Source: a virus
DNA length: 26,047 nt
IMG/VR virus record: IMGVR_UViG_3300030117_008059
Location: 1-26,047 of that record
Strand: one strand, 5' to 3'
The translations under genes and the position numbers were made by a program. Of this stretch, positions 1 through 8,651 are shown piece after piece (the stretch's first letter is position 1; every line of letters starts with the position of its first letter). Below the pieces are notes generated by a model. That model had not been told where the DNA came from, did not search any database, and saw only the letters and a program-made list of their open reading frames with translations.

Positions 1-1128
1 GGCAAGCAGGACTACGACTTACAGTCAATAATGGCATCAGTAACAAATGTTTCAGCTACTGGTAGTATAACTTTCACTTCATGTCCCGCAGACGATGAGA
101 AGATAACTTTGGTAGACACATCGGGACTTACAGTAGAGTTTCAGTTCAATACCGAGGACAACAACACTACTGGAAACGGATCAATAGGAGTCTCTGCAGC
201 GGCTGTGCAGGCAACGGATGCTCTGAAAGCAGCTCGTGCAGCTTCGCAAACAGCAGATGAAATAAACGCCCACGCTATAAAGATAACAGCAACAGTTGAT
301 GATAAGGTGGTGACATTGACACAAGACACTGCCAGTGCAGATGGAAACACAACAATAATTGACGCTGCATCCGGCTTGACAGTAACAAATTTTGTCAATG
401 GTGTTACTACAACTCCTTATGCTGAAAAGCTTGCAGGCAAAAGAATACTTGTCAAGAAGGTTTATTACAAGACTCCTCATGCAATGTGGAGGTTTTATGG
501 ATACTATGGTGGGCTCAACGTTGTGGGTAACCTTCATAATTATGGACAGTTTTCGGATGATTCATCATTTCAGCTTGTTCCAACATGGCAAAATAAAGCC
601 CAAGCGTTGGCATTTGAAGACGCAATTTATACAAGAATGTCTCATTTTTCATATGAGATACATGATAACAATTTAAGGTTGTTCCCAATACCTCAGAATT
701 TCTCACCAACAAAGATGTGGGTTGAATTTTCTATTCCGTCTGACTCCTTTACAGATGACGCGAACGGCTCTGCAGGTATTGATGGAATAAACAATATGAA
801 TACACTGCCTCTTGCCAATCTTCCGTTTGAGAATATCAACTCGATAGGTAAGCAGTGGATAAGAAGATTTTCTCTGTCGCTAAGTAAGGAAATATTAGGA
901 CAAGTTAGAAGCAAATTTTCTCAAGTCCCGATACCTGGCGAGTCTGTAACGTTAAACGGCACAGATCTTGTCAACCAAGCAAGAGAAGAGCAAGATAAAC
1001 TTAGAGAAGAACTAAAGACTACTTTGTCCGAGATGACATATGTCAAGCTATCTGAGGGTGATGCTACTCTGGCAGAGAACTCAAACCGTGTTATGGAACA
1101 AATGCCAATGCACATTTTTGTTGGATAG
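1..1128 (+). CDS. gp13-like neck (head-tail connector) protein, 5' truncated by window edge
   Basis: The frame is open from the first base and reads GKQDYDLQSI before the first ATG at 31. That ATG is therefore internal and the gene begins upstream of the window. The C-terminal half carries the part I recognise from T4-like neck proteins: WIRRFSLSLSKEILGQVRSKF from about nt 856, then VTLNG, LVNQAREEQDKLREEL and SEMTY. By family knowledge gp13 sits at the neck and helps join the filled head to the tail. Residues of about nt 58-411 look like an inserted beta-rich domain (ITLVDTSGLTVEFQF ... KITATVDDKVVTLTQ ... GNTTI), absent from short gp13 proteins and recurring in the sheath and fibre of this window. 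The gene is followed after 11 nt by the gp14-like gene, as in T4. The assignment to gp13 is by motif memory and by order; another neck protein is the alternative. Confidence 0.7.
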   Translation, partial: GKQDYDLQSIMASVTNVSATGSITFTSCPADDEKITLVDTSGLTVEFQFNTEDNNTTGNGSIGVSAAAVQATDALKAARAASQTADEINAHAIKITATVDDKVVTLTQDTASADGNTTIIDAASGLTVTNFVNGVTTTPYAEKLAGKRILVKKVYYKTPHAMWRFYGYYGGLNVVGNLHNYGQFSDDSSFQLVPTWQNKAQALAFEDAIYTRMSHFSYEIHDNNLRLFPIPQNFSPTKMWVEFSIPSDSFTDDANGSAGIDGINNMNTLPLANLPFENINSIGKQWIRRFSLSLSKEILGQVRSKFSQVPIPGESVTLNGTDLVNQAREEQDKLREELKTTLSEMTYVKLSEGDATLAENSNRVMEQMPMHIFVG

Positions 1129-1139
1129 GAGAATAGCAA

Positions 1140-1631
1140 ATGTCTGAAGACAATAAATGGAGTCAACCAGCACGTCCACCAGCCCCCTTGTTTACCGGAA
1201 AGAAAGAGAAGGATTTCGTTAAGCAAGTCAATGATGAAATAATAGAGAGGGTGGTAGGGCAAACGATTCTGTATTATCCAGTTAGTCTCGAGCATACTTC
1301 TTTCAACGAGGTGTATGGAGAGGCAATTGAAAAGAACTTTCTTAGTCCAATAAGGGTTCATGCTTTTGTAAAGTTCGAATCACAGGAAACTACGACAACT
1401 GGATTGGGTGTCGACAGGGTAGAGAGAATAACTGTTAACTTTCATAAGCGCAGATTAACAGAGGATCAAAATCTTTTTGTAAGAGAGGGTGATTTTGTCT
1501 TGTTTTCTGATAAATATTATGAGATACTTACACTAACAGAACCTAGATGGCTTTTCGGACAAGCAGAAAGCAGCTTCGAAATCGCCGCTACGTGCGTGAG
1601 AGCAAGAGAGGGATTATTCAATGGCAAGTAA
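1140..1631 (+). CDS. gp14-like neck protein
   Basis: The 163-residue product shares a pattern with T4 gp14 as I remember it: a YGEAIEKNF segment (T4 FGEDLKNKF), a GLGVDRVERITVNFHKRRL strand region (T4 has a similar GMQVQDEVTLSIN), then REGDFVLFSDKYYEI and EPRWLFGQ (T4 EGDLIYFP ... EPYDPFYQLGQ). gp14 is a neck component acting at head-tail joining. The protein is shorter than T4 gp14 (about 256 residues); the missing part is the C-terminal tail. The start is the ATG at 1140, with AGGAG at 1127-1131 overlapping the previous stop codon. The last 11 nt overlap the next gene, which suggests translational coupling. Position between gp13- and gp15-like genes supports the call. No catalytic motif is visible. 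Confidence 0.62.
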   Translation: MSEDNKWSQPARPPAPLFTGKKEKDFVKQVNDEIIERVVGQTILYYPVSLEHTSFNEVYGEAIEKNFLSPIRVHAFVKFESQETTTTGLGVDRVERITVNFHKRRLTEDQNLFVREGDFVLFSDKYYEILTLTEPRWLFGQAESSFEIAATCVRAREGLFNGK

Positions 1632-2880
1632 AAAAGATTGTGCGCTTGATATAAAGGAAATACCCTTTCCAGCATCTACAATGGAGAATATAGACTTAGC
1701 GATGCTCCGGTACTTGAGGGATGAGATGAACTTATTTTCATCTACAAACTCGGGCTGGAGAAAGGTTCCTGTCATGTGGGCATCTGCCGAACGCGGCTAT
1801 CAAAGCAAGCAGGGCGAAGAAGTAAGAGATAAAAATGGAATGTTAATTCTCCCGATAATGACTATCGAGAGATCGTCGGTTGTGAAAGATCCCTCTAAAA
1901 AAGGTACAATTTGGGCGAATGTTCCGGAGGAAAGCGATCACAAGGGTGGCGCGATTCCTGTTGCTAGACTTTTGAAGCAAGTGAAGACATCAAACTTTGC
2001 AAACGCAGATATGCAAAGAAAGAGAGGACAAATCAACTTTCCTCGCCCGAACCAAAAGATTGTTTATTCAACGGTTACAACACCGATTCCCGTGTACGTC
2101 ACTGTTACGTACGAAATAACCATAAGGACAGAGTATCAGCAGCAAATGAATGAGCTTGTAGTGCCCTTTGCAACCCGTCCAGGCGGCGTAAACTATATTT
2201 TGATATCTAGCAATGGACATAGATACGAAGGCTTTATACAGCAGGATTTTTCACAAAACAACAATATCTCAGATTATACAAACGACGAAAGAAAGTTTGA
2301 AACCAAGATACAGATTGAGATACTCGGCTACCTTATTGGCGATGATAAAAACCAAGTAAAGCCTAAGTTTGTGTATAGAGAGAACGCAGTTGAAGTAAAG
2401 ATACCTAGAGAAAGAATAGTGCTCGGCGAGATACCTGAACATGAGCTTGGAAACTATTATGGACTTTCAGGATTCTCTTTCGGCGGAGGATACATGCCCT
2501 GTCCTGGCTTGCCATACTTTAGTAACGTCGGAGCAGCAGGAACGCACTCTCTGGGAGGCGCAGGTGGGGGTACGGTAACAAAGTCCGTCTTCAATACGCT
2601 CTTGGTGGAGGCATATGCGATAGGTGAAGTCCCCGCAGGGGTTATTGGAGGGGGAAATAGAGTATTCACGACAGAAAACTCGATAAGAGAAAACACAGAA
2701 ACTCTGTTTTTCAATGGTATGTTGTTGTATCCTGGCCCAATAGCTTCGGGATTCGACTATGAGATATCTGGAGGCAGCACAATAACGTTTCATGCAGACT
2801 ATACACCAGAAACTGCAGCAGAAAAAGGCGGCGGCGACGCCATCGACGATCAAATAAGAATAACTTACGTAAAAGCATAA
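1621..2880 (+). CDS. gp15-like tail terminator / sheath stabiliser with added C-terminal module
   Basis: Residues about 40-250 match the pattern of T4 gp15 as I recall it: KVPVMWAS (T4 RVPITYAS), a LPIMTIERSS strand, TPIPVYVTVTYEITIRTEYQ followed by QQMNELVVPF (T4 PIKMIYELSIFTRYEDDM), and ERKFETKIQIEILGYLIGDD (T4 RRIEWSLTFEVNGWMYPP). gp15 caps the completed tail tube and sheath before head joining. The 419-residue length exceeds T4 gp15 (about 270). The excess is a Gly-rich linker (about 280-325) and a C-terminal module with LFFNGMLL, DYEISGGSTITF and DDQIRITYVKA. This module closely resembles the C terminus of the fibre protein encoded at 3780-8618. The gene overlaps the gp14-like gene by 11 nt; a GAGAGGGA stretch precedes the ATG. 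The call rests on motif order and position. Confidence 0.66.
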   Translation: MASKKDCALDIKEIPFPASTMENIDLAMLRYLRDEMNLFSSTNSGWRKVPVMWASAERGYQSKQGEEVRDKNGMLILPIMTIERSSVVKDPSKKGTIWANVPEESDHKGGAIPVARLLKQVKTSNFANADMQRKRGQINFPRPNQKIVYSTVTTPIPVYVTVTYEITIRTEYQQQMNELVVPFATRPGGVNYILISSNGHRYEGFIQQDFSQNNNISDYTNDERKFETKIQIEILGYLIGDDKNQVKPKFVYRENAVEVKIPRERIVLGEIPEHELGNYYGLSGFSFGGGYMPCPGLPYFSNVGAAGTHSLGGAGGGTVTKSVFNTLLVEAYAIGEVPAGVIGGGNRVFTTENSIRENTETLFFNGMLLYPGPIASGFDYEISGGSTITFHADYTPETAAEKGGGDAIDDQIRITYVKA

Positions 2881-2897
2881 TATAAAGGAGTAAAAAA

Positions 2898-3401
2898 ATG
2901 AGTTTAGCAGATAAAATCAGACGTCTTAAGGACAAGCTTAAAGATTCCAGCCTGGAAGCATCTGATATGGAAGAATTATCATCTCTATTGGGTGAGGTAG
3001 AGGCTGATGCCGAAAATGACGAGAGCGCGACAACTGTTGCAGATGAAGATATCATAAGAGAGAACGCAAACGCAGTGTCACCGCCCCCATTACCTCCAGT
3101 TGGGGTTTCTGCAGAAGATTCTCCAGAGTTTGTAGAGATAGAGTGGGAGGGAATGCAACCAGTAGTGGATATTCAGGCACACATAAAGTCTCTTCATGAG
3201 CAGTTAGGGGTTATGTGCGCTAATTTCGAAGAAAGTAAGCTCAAGATTCGAAAAGCGATAGCTGAAGGTAAAGAAAGGTTGTCAGAGCATGTTATGGGCT
3301 TGCGAAATCAAAACAATCTTTCTGATGATGTTGATTATGTCTTGAACGTACCGCAGGTGCGAGGCGAAAAGGGATCATTTATGAAGAAACAGTCAGATTA
3401 G
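2898..3401 (+). CDS. Hypothetical acidic helical protein with proline linker
   Basis: I do not recognise this 167-residue protein. It starts with a charged amphipathic helix (LADKIRRLKDKLKD), has a strongly acidic stretch (about 30-55), a proline-rich linker (PPPLPPVG near residue 70), and a second predicted helical region (about 95-140) with heptad-like spacing. No enzyme motif, signal peptide or membrane segment is visible. The ribosome site AAAGGAG lies 7 nt before the ATG and it follows the gp15-like gene by 17 nt, so it is likely co-expressed with the neck genes. In T4 this position would hold the terminase genes 16 and 17; this protein is far too short and lacks Walker motifs, so it is not the large terminase. 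A small structural or assembly accessory role is a guess from position only. Confidence 0.6.
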   Translation: MSLADKIRRLKDKLKDSSLEASDMEELSSLLGEVEADAENDESATTVADEDIIRENANAVSPPPLPPVGVSAEDSPEFVEIEWEGMQPVVDIQAHIKSLHEQLGVMCANFEESKLKIRKAIAEGKERLSEHVMGLRNQNNLSDDVDYVLNVPQVRGEKGSFMKKQSD

Positions 3402-3413
3402 ACTATTTAAGGT

Positions 3414-3665
3414 ATGAAAGAATATTGGAGGGATAAAGAGTTGGAAAATTCAAATTATATTACGAGCGATATTGGAATTGCTGCTTTTTTGCAGCTGCAT
3501 GGGGTAAAGCTTGTGAACTGCAAACGACTCGAAAACGGTAAGTTTTACTTTGAATTTGAAGACTCTGAAGGCGTTTGTAAGCTAAAATCCCTCGAATTTT
3601 TAGAATCAGATTTTTGCAAGTTTGACAATATTGTAAGAAACTTGAAAAAAGTTTTGTTCTCTTAA
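3414..3665 (+). CDS. Small protein resembling DUF5659 family
   Basis: The 83-residue product contains NYITSDIGIAAFLQLHG, then KRLENGKFYFEFED and a C-terminal FDNIVRNLKK helix. This pattern of SD..lAayL...G, a strand pair with FxFed, and a terminal helix resembles the DUF5659 family seen in many phages; its function is unknown. The start is uncertain. The ATG at 3414 has only a very close AAGG before it, whereas an in-frame TTG at 3441 has GGAGG at 3427-3431, nine bases upstream, and would give a 74-residue protein beginning right at the conserved segment. The longer form is listed as the outer limit. The gene sits last in the neck cluster, 12 nt after the previous gene and ahead of a non-coding gap with a candidate promoter. 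Confidence 0.62.
   Translation: MKEYWRDKELENSNYITSDIGIAAFLQLHGVKLVNCKRLENGKFYFEFEDSEGVCKLKSLEFLESDFCKFDNIVRNLKKVLFS
3427..3443 (+). promoter_or_regulatory. Alternative ribosome binding site and TTG start inside the small DUF5659-like gene
   Basis: GGAGGG at 3427-3432 is followed by an in-frame TTG at 3441. This is a much better Shine-Dalgarno than the one before the ATG at 3414, so translation may begin here. A second TTG start is inferred for the polymerase gene at 23098, so TTG starts are plausible in this genome. Confidence 0.4.
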
Positions 3666-3711
3666 GTAAGTTTGATCATATATAGGTATGACGTTCGTTA
3701 ATTCTAGACAA

Positions 3712-3741
3712 TTCACATTACATTACATTTGATAATATTAT
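3712..3741 (+). promoter_or_regulatory. Candidate sigma70-like promoter for the fibre gene
   Basis: In the 114-nt gap before the fibre gene, TTCACA (3712-3717; 5 of 6 to TTGACA) is followed after 18 nt by TATTAT (3736-3741; 5 of 6 to TATAAT). The region is AT-rich, and a strong AAGGAGG ribosome site lies just before the ATG at 3780. The fibre gene ends in a strong terminator, so an independent transcript starting here would make sense. In AT-rich DNA such matches arise by chance, so this is only a candidate. Confidence 0.35.
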
Positions 3742-3779
3742 AGTCCTCACAATAGAAATATGTAAGGAGGATTTTACAT

Positions 3780-6700
3780 ATGGCAGCAGCAACTGGAACA
3801 GTTGTCATAGCATCGGGTGGTTCTAGTTTCGATTCCGCTACTTATCCTAGATTTGTACTTGGAGACGGAACTAATACACTAACTTTTGTTATAGACAACG
3901 ACGCTAGAGGCCTAAAATTGTCAGGTGGTGGCGACGCAGCAGGATATAGTTCTGCAAGCGACTTGCCATTCGAAGACTCACAACAAGGCAGACTAGTCGT
4001 CCCAACTTATGATGAAGCTGACGGCGCCAAAAAAGCACTTTTAGCGTGGATCCCAACTGATTATGGGAATCTAACTAGCACGTGGAACAGCGTAACCGCA
4101 AACGATGGAACTTCTGGATTGGTAGCTATCGGTTCTCGCCCCCACTATGTCATTAGAGATGTAGATGGTGAAGAGATAAAGATAGGCTTTGGTAATTCAA
4201 ATGCGTCTGCGTTGACGGGAGAAGGTTCTGTTCTTCTTGCAAAGTATGGCTCAAGTGGTTCGCCTAGATACTTTTTGTACCGCGAAACAAACAGTAGTAG
4301 AAACTACTTTATTCGCACTGTCAACACAGGCTCAAACCGTTGGAAGCTTAACGTAGCATTTATGGCTGCGATTAAGCATGCTAATGACAATAGCTTGATA
4401 AAGGTTGAAGCGAAAGGTATTGGTATTACGGGCTCTCTCGAATCACTAGGCAGCGTTGGAAACGACACCTATACCTCTAACGAGATATACGGAGTTCTTT
4501 TGCAGGCAGAAGACGCAGGATACAAAGGAAATGCTAGTAGCATGGAATTTAAGGATCCCGGTGGCGATATAGGTGGTAGTGCATTAAAGTATGTCTCTTG
4601 GGGTTACGATGAGTACACTCAAGGTTCGGCTATCGATGATATTACCAGACACACGCTTAGTCCAACAAACGCTCAATTTTGGCACGGTGCCGAAAATACT
4701 AAGATTTACTTTCGTCAAGGTACGATAGCTGGATCTGGTTCGGACGCATCACTCAGCACAGCACAAATAGCAGAAGCTATCAAGGACATGGTTAATGGCT
4801 CTGTTCTTGAAATTACAGCATCACGTTCAGGAAGTACAGTTAATTTAACAAACGATAATGATGGTGATAGTGGTAACGTATCAATAACAACAACAAATGA
4901 AGGCGCCTTATTTTCAGTATCGGGAATGAGCAACGCCGCAGGAGGAGATGAAGTGGCTAAAACTTTTATCAATAACAAACAAATAAGCATTACAACTGCA
5001 CTTTTGCCAAGTTCGGCAAACGCGGTTGACTTGGGTAGCACCTCGCTGGAGTGGAACGACATCTACCTCGGCGACGGCGCTATCATCAAGATGGGTTCTG
5101 ATCAAGAGATCACAATGACTCACGTCGCAGATTCAGGTATTACTTTTAAGCATGCCGCAACTGCTGACGATTCGTATTTTACAATGACACTACAGACTGG
5201 TGACACGGATATTGCAGCCAACGACAAGTTGGGTGTTATTAATTTCCAGGCTCCAGACGAAGGTGCCGGTACAGACGCTGTTTTGGTGGCGGCTGGTATC
5301 GAAGCTGTTTCTGAAGGCGATTTTTCGGCTTCCAGTAACGCAACGAAGCTCTCTTTCAAGACTGCTTCATCTGCCGCAGCTGCAGAGACAATGAGCCTCT
5401 CATCTGCTGGTAATCTTACAACATCTGGTAGTGTAACGGCTGGTAGCTCTTTTATTATTGGCTCTGCCGATATGGACGAGGCTGACTTGGAAAAGCTTGA
5501 TGGTATTACTAATGGTACTGCTGCAGCTAGCAAAGCTGTCGTCCTCGACGGAAGCAAGAACATTGCAACAATTGGAACAATTGGCTGTGGTGCCATTACA
5601 TCAACTGGCGCATCTAGTATGGGCTCCTTGAATGTCGGCGGTACTTTGGCTTGTGATACCAGCTTTACGCTTGATTCGGTTGTAATCAACGCAACAGAAA
5701 TTGGTTTCCTTGATGGCGTTACTGCAGGTACTGCAGCAGCTAGTAAGGCAATGGTTTTGGATGCCAGTGCTGATATCACAGGTGCTCGCAACGTCACCAT
5801 TTCTGGTGAGCTTGATGCAGCAACTCTTGACATTTCTGGAAACATTGATGTTGACGGTACAGCTAACCTTGACGCTGTTGACATTGATGGTGCAACGCAG
5901 ATTGACGGCACTGTAACTGTCGGTGGTGCCGGCGATGGCTATGACGTTAAGTTCTTCGGTGCTACATCCGGACAGTACATGCTGTGGGATGAGTCTGCTG
6001 ATGAACTGGTTCTTGCTGGCGACTCTAAGTTGTCGTTCCATGATGCTGCAGGTGGAGAAAACATTGTTGCTTCAGCTGACGGACATCTGGAAGTCAATGC
6101 TGGAACAACACTTGACATGACAGCACCAACGGTTGATATTAATGCTTCAACAGCGGTTACTATCGATTCTGACACTGTGACTTTTGGCTCTGCTAACTCT
6201 ACAGATCCTCTCGTCACTATCAAGAATACAACCAATGATGCTAATGGTGCTCGCTTGCGCTTTGTCAAGGACAAGGGTGCTGCTGGTGCTGACGGCGATG
6301 ACGTCGGTCTTATCGAGTTTTATGGTGACGACGACAACCAAGATCAGGTATTGTATGCTAGAGTCTTGGCTGAAGTTGCTGACGCATCAAACGGTGCTGA
6401 AGGTGGTAAGTTGACTCTCGGAGTTGCATCTCACGATGGCGGACTAGAGGCAGGACTTGTCATTCAAGACGGAAATGCAGACGGCGAACTTGATATCACT
6501 ATCGGTTCAGGATCTTCATCGGTTACGACAATTGCAGGTGATCTTGTAGTTAACGGTACGACAGTTACTGTGAATTCGACTACAGTCCAGCTCGACGATA
6601 AGAATATCGAACTTGCTGTATCACCGTCTGGTTCTGAGGGCAATGATGCAGCTGTTGATGGCGGTGGTATTACTCTCAAGTCTTCAGACAGTGATAAGAC

Positions 6701-8618
6701 TTTTAACTGGATTGACAGCACTGACGCTTGGACATCATCGGAGCACATGGACGTTGTTTCGGGCAAGGTGTACAAGATTGCAGGAACTTCTGTTCTCAGC
6801 AATAATACACTAGGTTCTGGAGTTGTTACTTCTAGCTTGACAACGGTAGGTACTCTTAACTCGGGTGCTATCAGCTCCGGTTTCGGTAACATCGACAACG
6901 GCTCGAGTACTCTCGACACTGGTGCTGCAACAGTTGCAAGCTTGGTTTGTACTGCTGCTGGTACTTTCGGCGGTGGCTACGGCTCTACTGGTGCTACAAT
7001 CTCGACAGCTGGTGTCATTCAGGCAGACGGTAACATTGAGACTGCTGGCAGCTTTGTCATTGGTAACGCTAGCATGAACGAAGCGGACTTGGAGAAGCTT
7101 GACGGTATCACTGATGGTACTGCTGCAGCTAACAAGGCTCTTGTTCTTGACAGCAACAAGGACATTGGTACAATTCGTAACCTTACCATTGATGGTGTGT
7201 TTACAGATGGCAACTACACATTTGATACTTCTGGCAACGTCTCGGGCTTGGGTACGGTTGGTTGTGGTGCAATCACTTCGACTGGTACATCAACGTTCGC
7301 AGGTGGAGTTACACCCGCTGCTGCTGACGGCGCCGCTCTAGGTTCTGCATCGGCAGAATGGTCGGACTTGTACCTTGCTGACGGCAGTGTCATCTACATG
7401 GGTGCCGATCAAGAAATTACTTTGACTCACTCTGCTGACGCAGGCCTCGTAATGAAGCATGCTGCAACAGCTGACGACAAGTTTTTCACACTTACAATGC
7501 AGGCTGGTGATACAGACATCGCAGCCAACGATAAGTTGGGTGTTTTGAACTTCCAGGCTCCAGACGAAGGCGCTGGTACAGACGCTGTTTTAGTAGCAGC
7601 TGGTATTGAGGCTGTTTCTGAAGGTGATTTTTCGGCTTCCAACAACGCCACTAAGCTCTCTTTTAAGACTGCTGCTTCTGAAGCTGCAGCTGAGAAGATG
7701 GCGCTTTCTAGCACGGGTGTCCTAACTCTTAACGGAGGCTCTGGGGCTCTAATTATTCCTGATGCGGGTACCATTGGTTCCGCAAGTGACACTGACGCCA
7801 TGGCGATTTCGTCTGGTGGTGTTGTATCTGTTTCTGCAACCACTGACGCTACTAGCTCAACAAGCGGTGTTCTCACCGTTGCTGGTGGTATGGGTGTTGC
7901 TAAGAAGCTGTATGTTGGTACCGATCTCGATGTTGATGGTACTGCAAACCTTGACGCAGTTGACATTGACGGAGCTGTACAGGTTGACAACACGATAACT
8001 GTTGGTGCTGACGATCAGGGTTATGACGTCAAGTTCTACGGTGACACAGCAAGTGCTTACATGATGTGGGACACATCTGCAGATGACTTGATTCTTGGTG
8101 GTGCGGCAAGAGCTGTTGTTCCAGACGGACAGCTTGTTCTTGGTTCGACAGCGGTTTCTTCGACTGCTGCAGAGCTTAACTTCCTCGATGGCTTCGCTGA
8201 TGCAGGTTACGCTATTGGCGCTGACTCTGTTGTTTTCTTTGATGCAACAGACTCTAAGCTTAAGCGTGAATCGGCAGCTGACTTCGCTTCGGCGATCGCA
8301 GGTAACGGTTTGACGGCATCGTCTGGCGCTTTGACGGTTTCTTGGCAGTCCGAGAGATTCACAAAGGCTAACGTTGACGCTACCACAGCAGGTAATCCTG
8401 GCGGTGGTGCAGCATTGACTATTCAGCTTGCACAGACACCACTCGGTAGTTCAGAAATGGTATTCTTGAATGGTATGCTTCTAACTGCTGAAGAGTCTTC
8501 GAACTCTGCAGGCGACTTCGATTATGCGATATCTGGTGCAGTTATCACTTTCGAGTCTGAGGTTGTCGATCTTATGGATTCTGATGATGTCATTAGTGTT
8601 CAGTATATCAAGCAGTAA
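3780..8618 (+). CDS. Large repetitive fibre-like virion protein (1612 residues)
   Basis: The product is rich in Ala, Gly, Asp, Ser and Thr and is built from repeated short beta segments, typical of trimeric phage fibres. Recognisable fibre modules are EADLEKLDGIT followed by GTAAA (twice), FLDGVTAGTAAASKAMVLD, DVDGTANLDAVDIDG (twice), GDLVVNGTTVTVNSTTVQLDD and a GSASAEWSDLYL type segment (twice). Residues of about nt 4676-4947 resemble the inserted domain also seen in the neck and sheath proteins. The C terminus (VFLNGMLL, DYAISGAVITF, DDVISVQYIKQ) is shared with the gp15-like protein. I see no S74 autocleaving chaperone signature at the end. The N-terminal 380 residues are less repetitive and are the likely virion attachment region. 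The start has AAGGAGG 10 nt upstream. Host adhesion is inferred from architecture; a whisker or collar fibre is an alternative because the gene lies between neck and sheath genes. Confidence 0.78.
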   Translation: MAAATGTVVIASGGSSFDSATYPRFVLGDGTNTLTFVIDNDARGLKLSGGGDAAGYSSASDLPFEDSQQGRLVVPTYDEADGAKKALLAWIPTDYGNLTSTWNSVTANDGTSGLVAIGSRPHYVIRDVDGEEIKIGFGNSNASALTGEGSVLLAKYGSSGSPRYFLYRETNSSRNYFIRTVNTGSNRWKLNVAFMAAIKHANDNSLIKVEAKGIGITGSLESLGSVGNDTYTSNEIYGVLLQAEDAGYKGNASSMEFKDPGGDIGGSALKYVSWGYDEYTQGSAIDDITRHTLSPTNAQFWHGAENTKIYFRQGTIAGSGSDASLSTAQIAEAIKDMVNGSVLEITASRSGSTVNLTNDNDGDSGNVSITTTNEGALFSVSGMSNAAGGDEVAKTFINNKQISITTALLPSSANAVDLGSTSLEWNDIYLGDGAIIKMGSDQEITMTHVADSGITFKHAATADDSYFTMTLQTGDTDIAANDKLGVINFQAPDEGAGTDAVLVAAGIEAVSEGDFSASSNATKLSFKTASSAAAAETMSLSSAGNLTTSGSVTAGSSFIIGSADMDEADLEKLDGITNGTAAASKAVVLDGSKNIATIGTIGCGAITSTGASSMGSLNVGGTLACDTSFTLDSVVINATEIGFLDGVTAGTAAASKAMVLDASADITGARNVTISGELDAATLDISGNIDVDGTANLDAVDIDGATQIDGTVTVGGAGDGYDVKFFGATSGQYMLWDESADELVLAGDSKLSFHDAAGGENIVASADGHLEVNAGTTLDMTAPTVDINASTAVTIDSDTVTFGSANSTDPLVTIKNTTNDANGARLRFVKDKGAAGADGDDVGLIEFYGDDDNQDQVLYARVLAEVADASNGAEGGKLTLGVASHDGGLEAGLVIQDGNADGELDITIGSGSSSVTTIAGDLVVNGTTVTVNSTTVQLDDKNIELAVSPSGSEGNDAAVDGGGITLKSSDSDKTFNWIDSTDAWTSSEHMDVVSGKVYKIAGTSVLSNNTLGSGVVTSSLTTVGTLNSGAISSGFGNIDNGSSTLDTGAATVASLVCTAAGTFGGGYGSTGATISTAGVIQADGNIETAGSFVIGNASMNEADLEKLDGITDGTAAANKALVLDSNKDIGTIRNLTIDGVFTDGNYTFDTSGNVSGLGTVGCGAITSTGTSTFAGGVTPAAADGAALGSASAEWSDLYLADGSVIYMGADQEITLTHSADAGLVMKHAATADDKFFTLTMQAGDTDIAANDKLGVLNFQAPDEGAGTDAVLVAAGIEAVSEGDFSASNNATKLSFKTAASEAAAEKMALSSTGVLTLNGGSGALIIPDAGTIGSASDTDAMAISSGGVVSVSATTDATSSTSGVLTVAGGMGVAKKLYVGTDLDVDGTANLDAVDIDGAVQVDNTITVGADDQGYDVKFYGDTASAYMMWDTSADDLILGGAARAVVPDGQLVLGSTAVSSTAAELNFLDGFADAGYAIGADSVVFFDATDSKLKRESAADFASAIAGNGLTASSGALTVSWQSERFTKANVDATTAGNPGGGAALTIQLAQTPLGSSEMVFLNGMLLTAEESSNSAGDFDYAISGAVITFESEVVDLMDSDDVISVQYIKQ
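5029..5386 (+). repeat. Fibre internal repeat A, copy 1
   Basis: This segment recurs at 7336-7693 with a constant offset of 2307 nt and no visible indel. It encodes the EWND(I)YL, DQEITMTH, HAATADD, GDTDIAANDKLGV and NFQAPDEGAGTDAVLVAAGI segments. The central part is nearly identical in protein and clearly similar in DNA. Confidence 0.8.
5446..5556 (+). repeat. Fibre internal repeat B, copy 1
   Basis: This segment encodes the SFIIGSADMDEADLEKLDGI and GTAAASKAVVLD parts and recurs at 7048-7158 at an offset of 1602 nt. A shorter relative (INATEIGFLDGVTAGTAAAS) lies at about 5686-5760. Confidence 0.75.
5847..6020 (+). repeat. Fibre internal repeat C, copy 1
   Basis: These 58 codons begin DVDGTANLDAVDIDG, continue with GYDVKF and end with a W-D-x-S-A-D-x-L segment. 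They recur at 7929-8102, offset 2082 nt, without length change. Confidence 0.8.
7048..7158 (+). repeat. Fibre internal repeat B, copy 2
   Basis: Second copy of repeat B (SFVIGNASMNEADLEKLDGI, GTAAANKALVLD). Here the order relative to repeat A is reversed: B precedes A, whereas in the first half A precedes B. Confidence 0.75.
7336..7693 (+). repeat. Fibre internal repeat A, copy 2
   Basis: Second copy of repeat A. It differs from copy 1 mainly at third codon positions, and the NFQAPDEGAGTDAVLVAAGI segment is unchanged in protein. Confidence 0.8.
7929..8102 (+). repeat. Fibre internal repeat C, copy 2
   Basis: Second copy of repeat C (DVDGTANLDAVDIDGAVQVD, GYDVKFYGDT, MMWDTSADDLI), equal in length to copy 1. 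Confidence 0.8.
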
Positions 8619-8651
8619 TCTCTTGTATATGCGATAAAGCTTTTGCTTTGG

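Noticed and set aside
31-33. ATG at 31 as the start of the neck gene
   Set aside because: The same frame is open to the first base and encodes GKQDYDLQ, a typical interior segment, and no ribosome site precedes the ATG.
2898-3401. Small terminase subunit
   Set aside because: The position after neck genes recalls T4 gene 16, but there is no helix-turn-helix segment or other terminase feature and no large terminase follows.
5120-5911. 263-codon open frame on the minus strand within the fibre gene
   Set aside because: The Ala/Pro/Ser-rich translation is the complement of repetitive fibre codons; a similar shadow occurs opposite the second copy of the repeat (7427-7993).
8100-8618. S74-type intramolecular chaperone at the fibre C terminus
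   Set aside because: The end is a short beta module (FLNGMLL ... QYIKQ), with no helical chaperone region or autocleavage motif.
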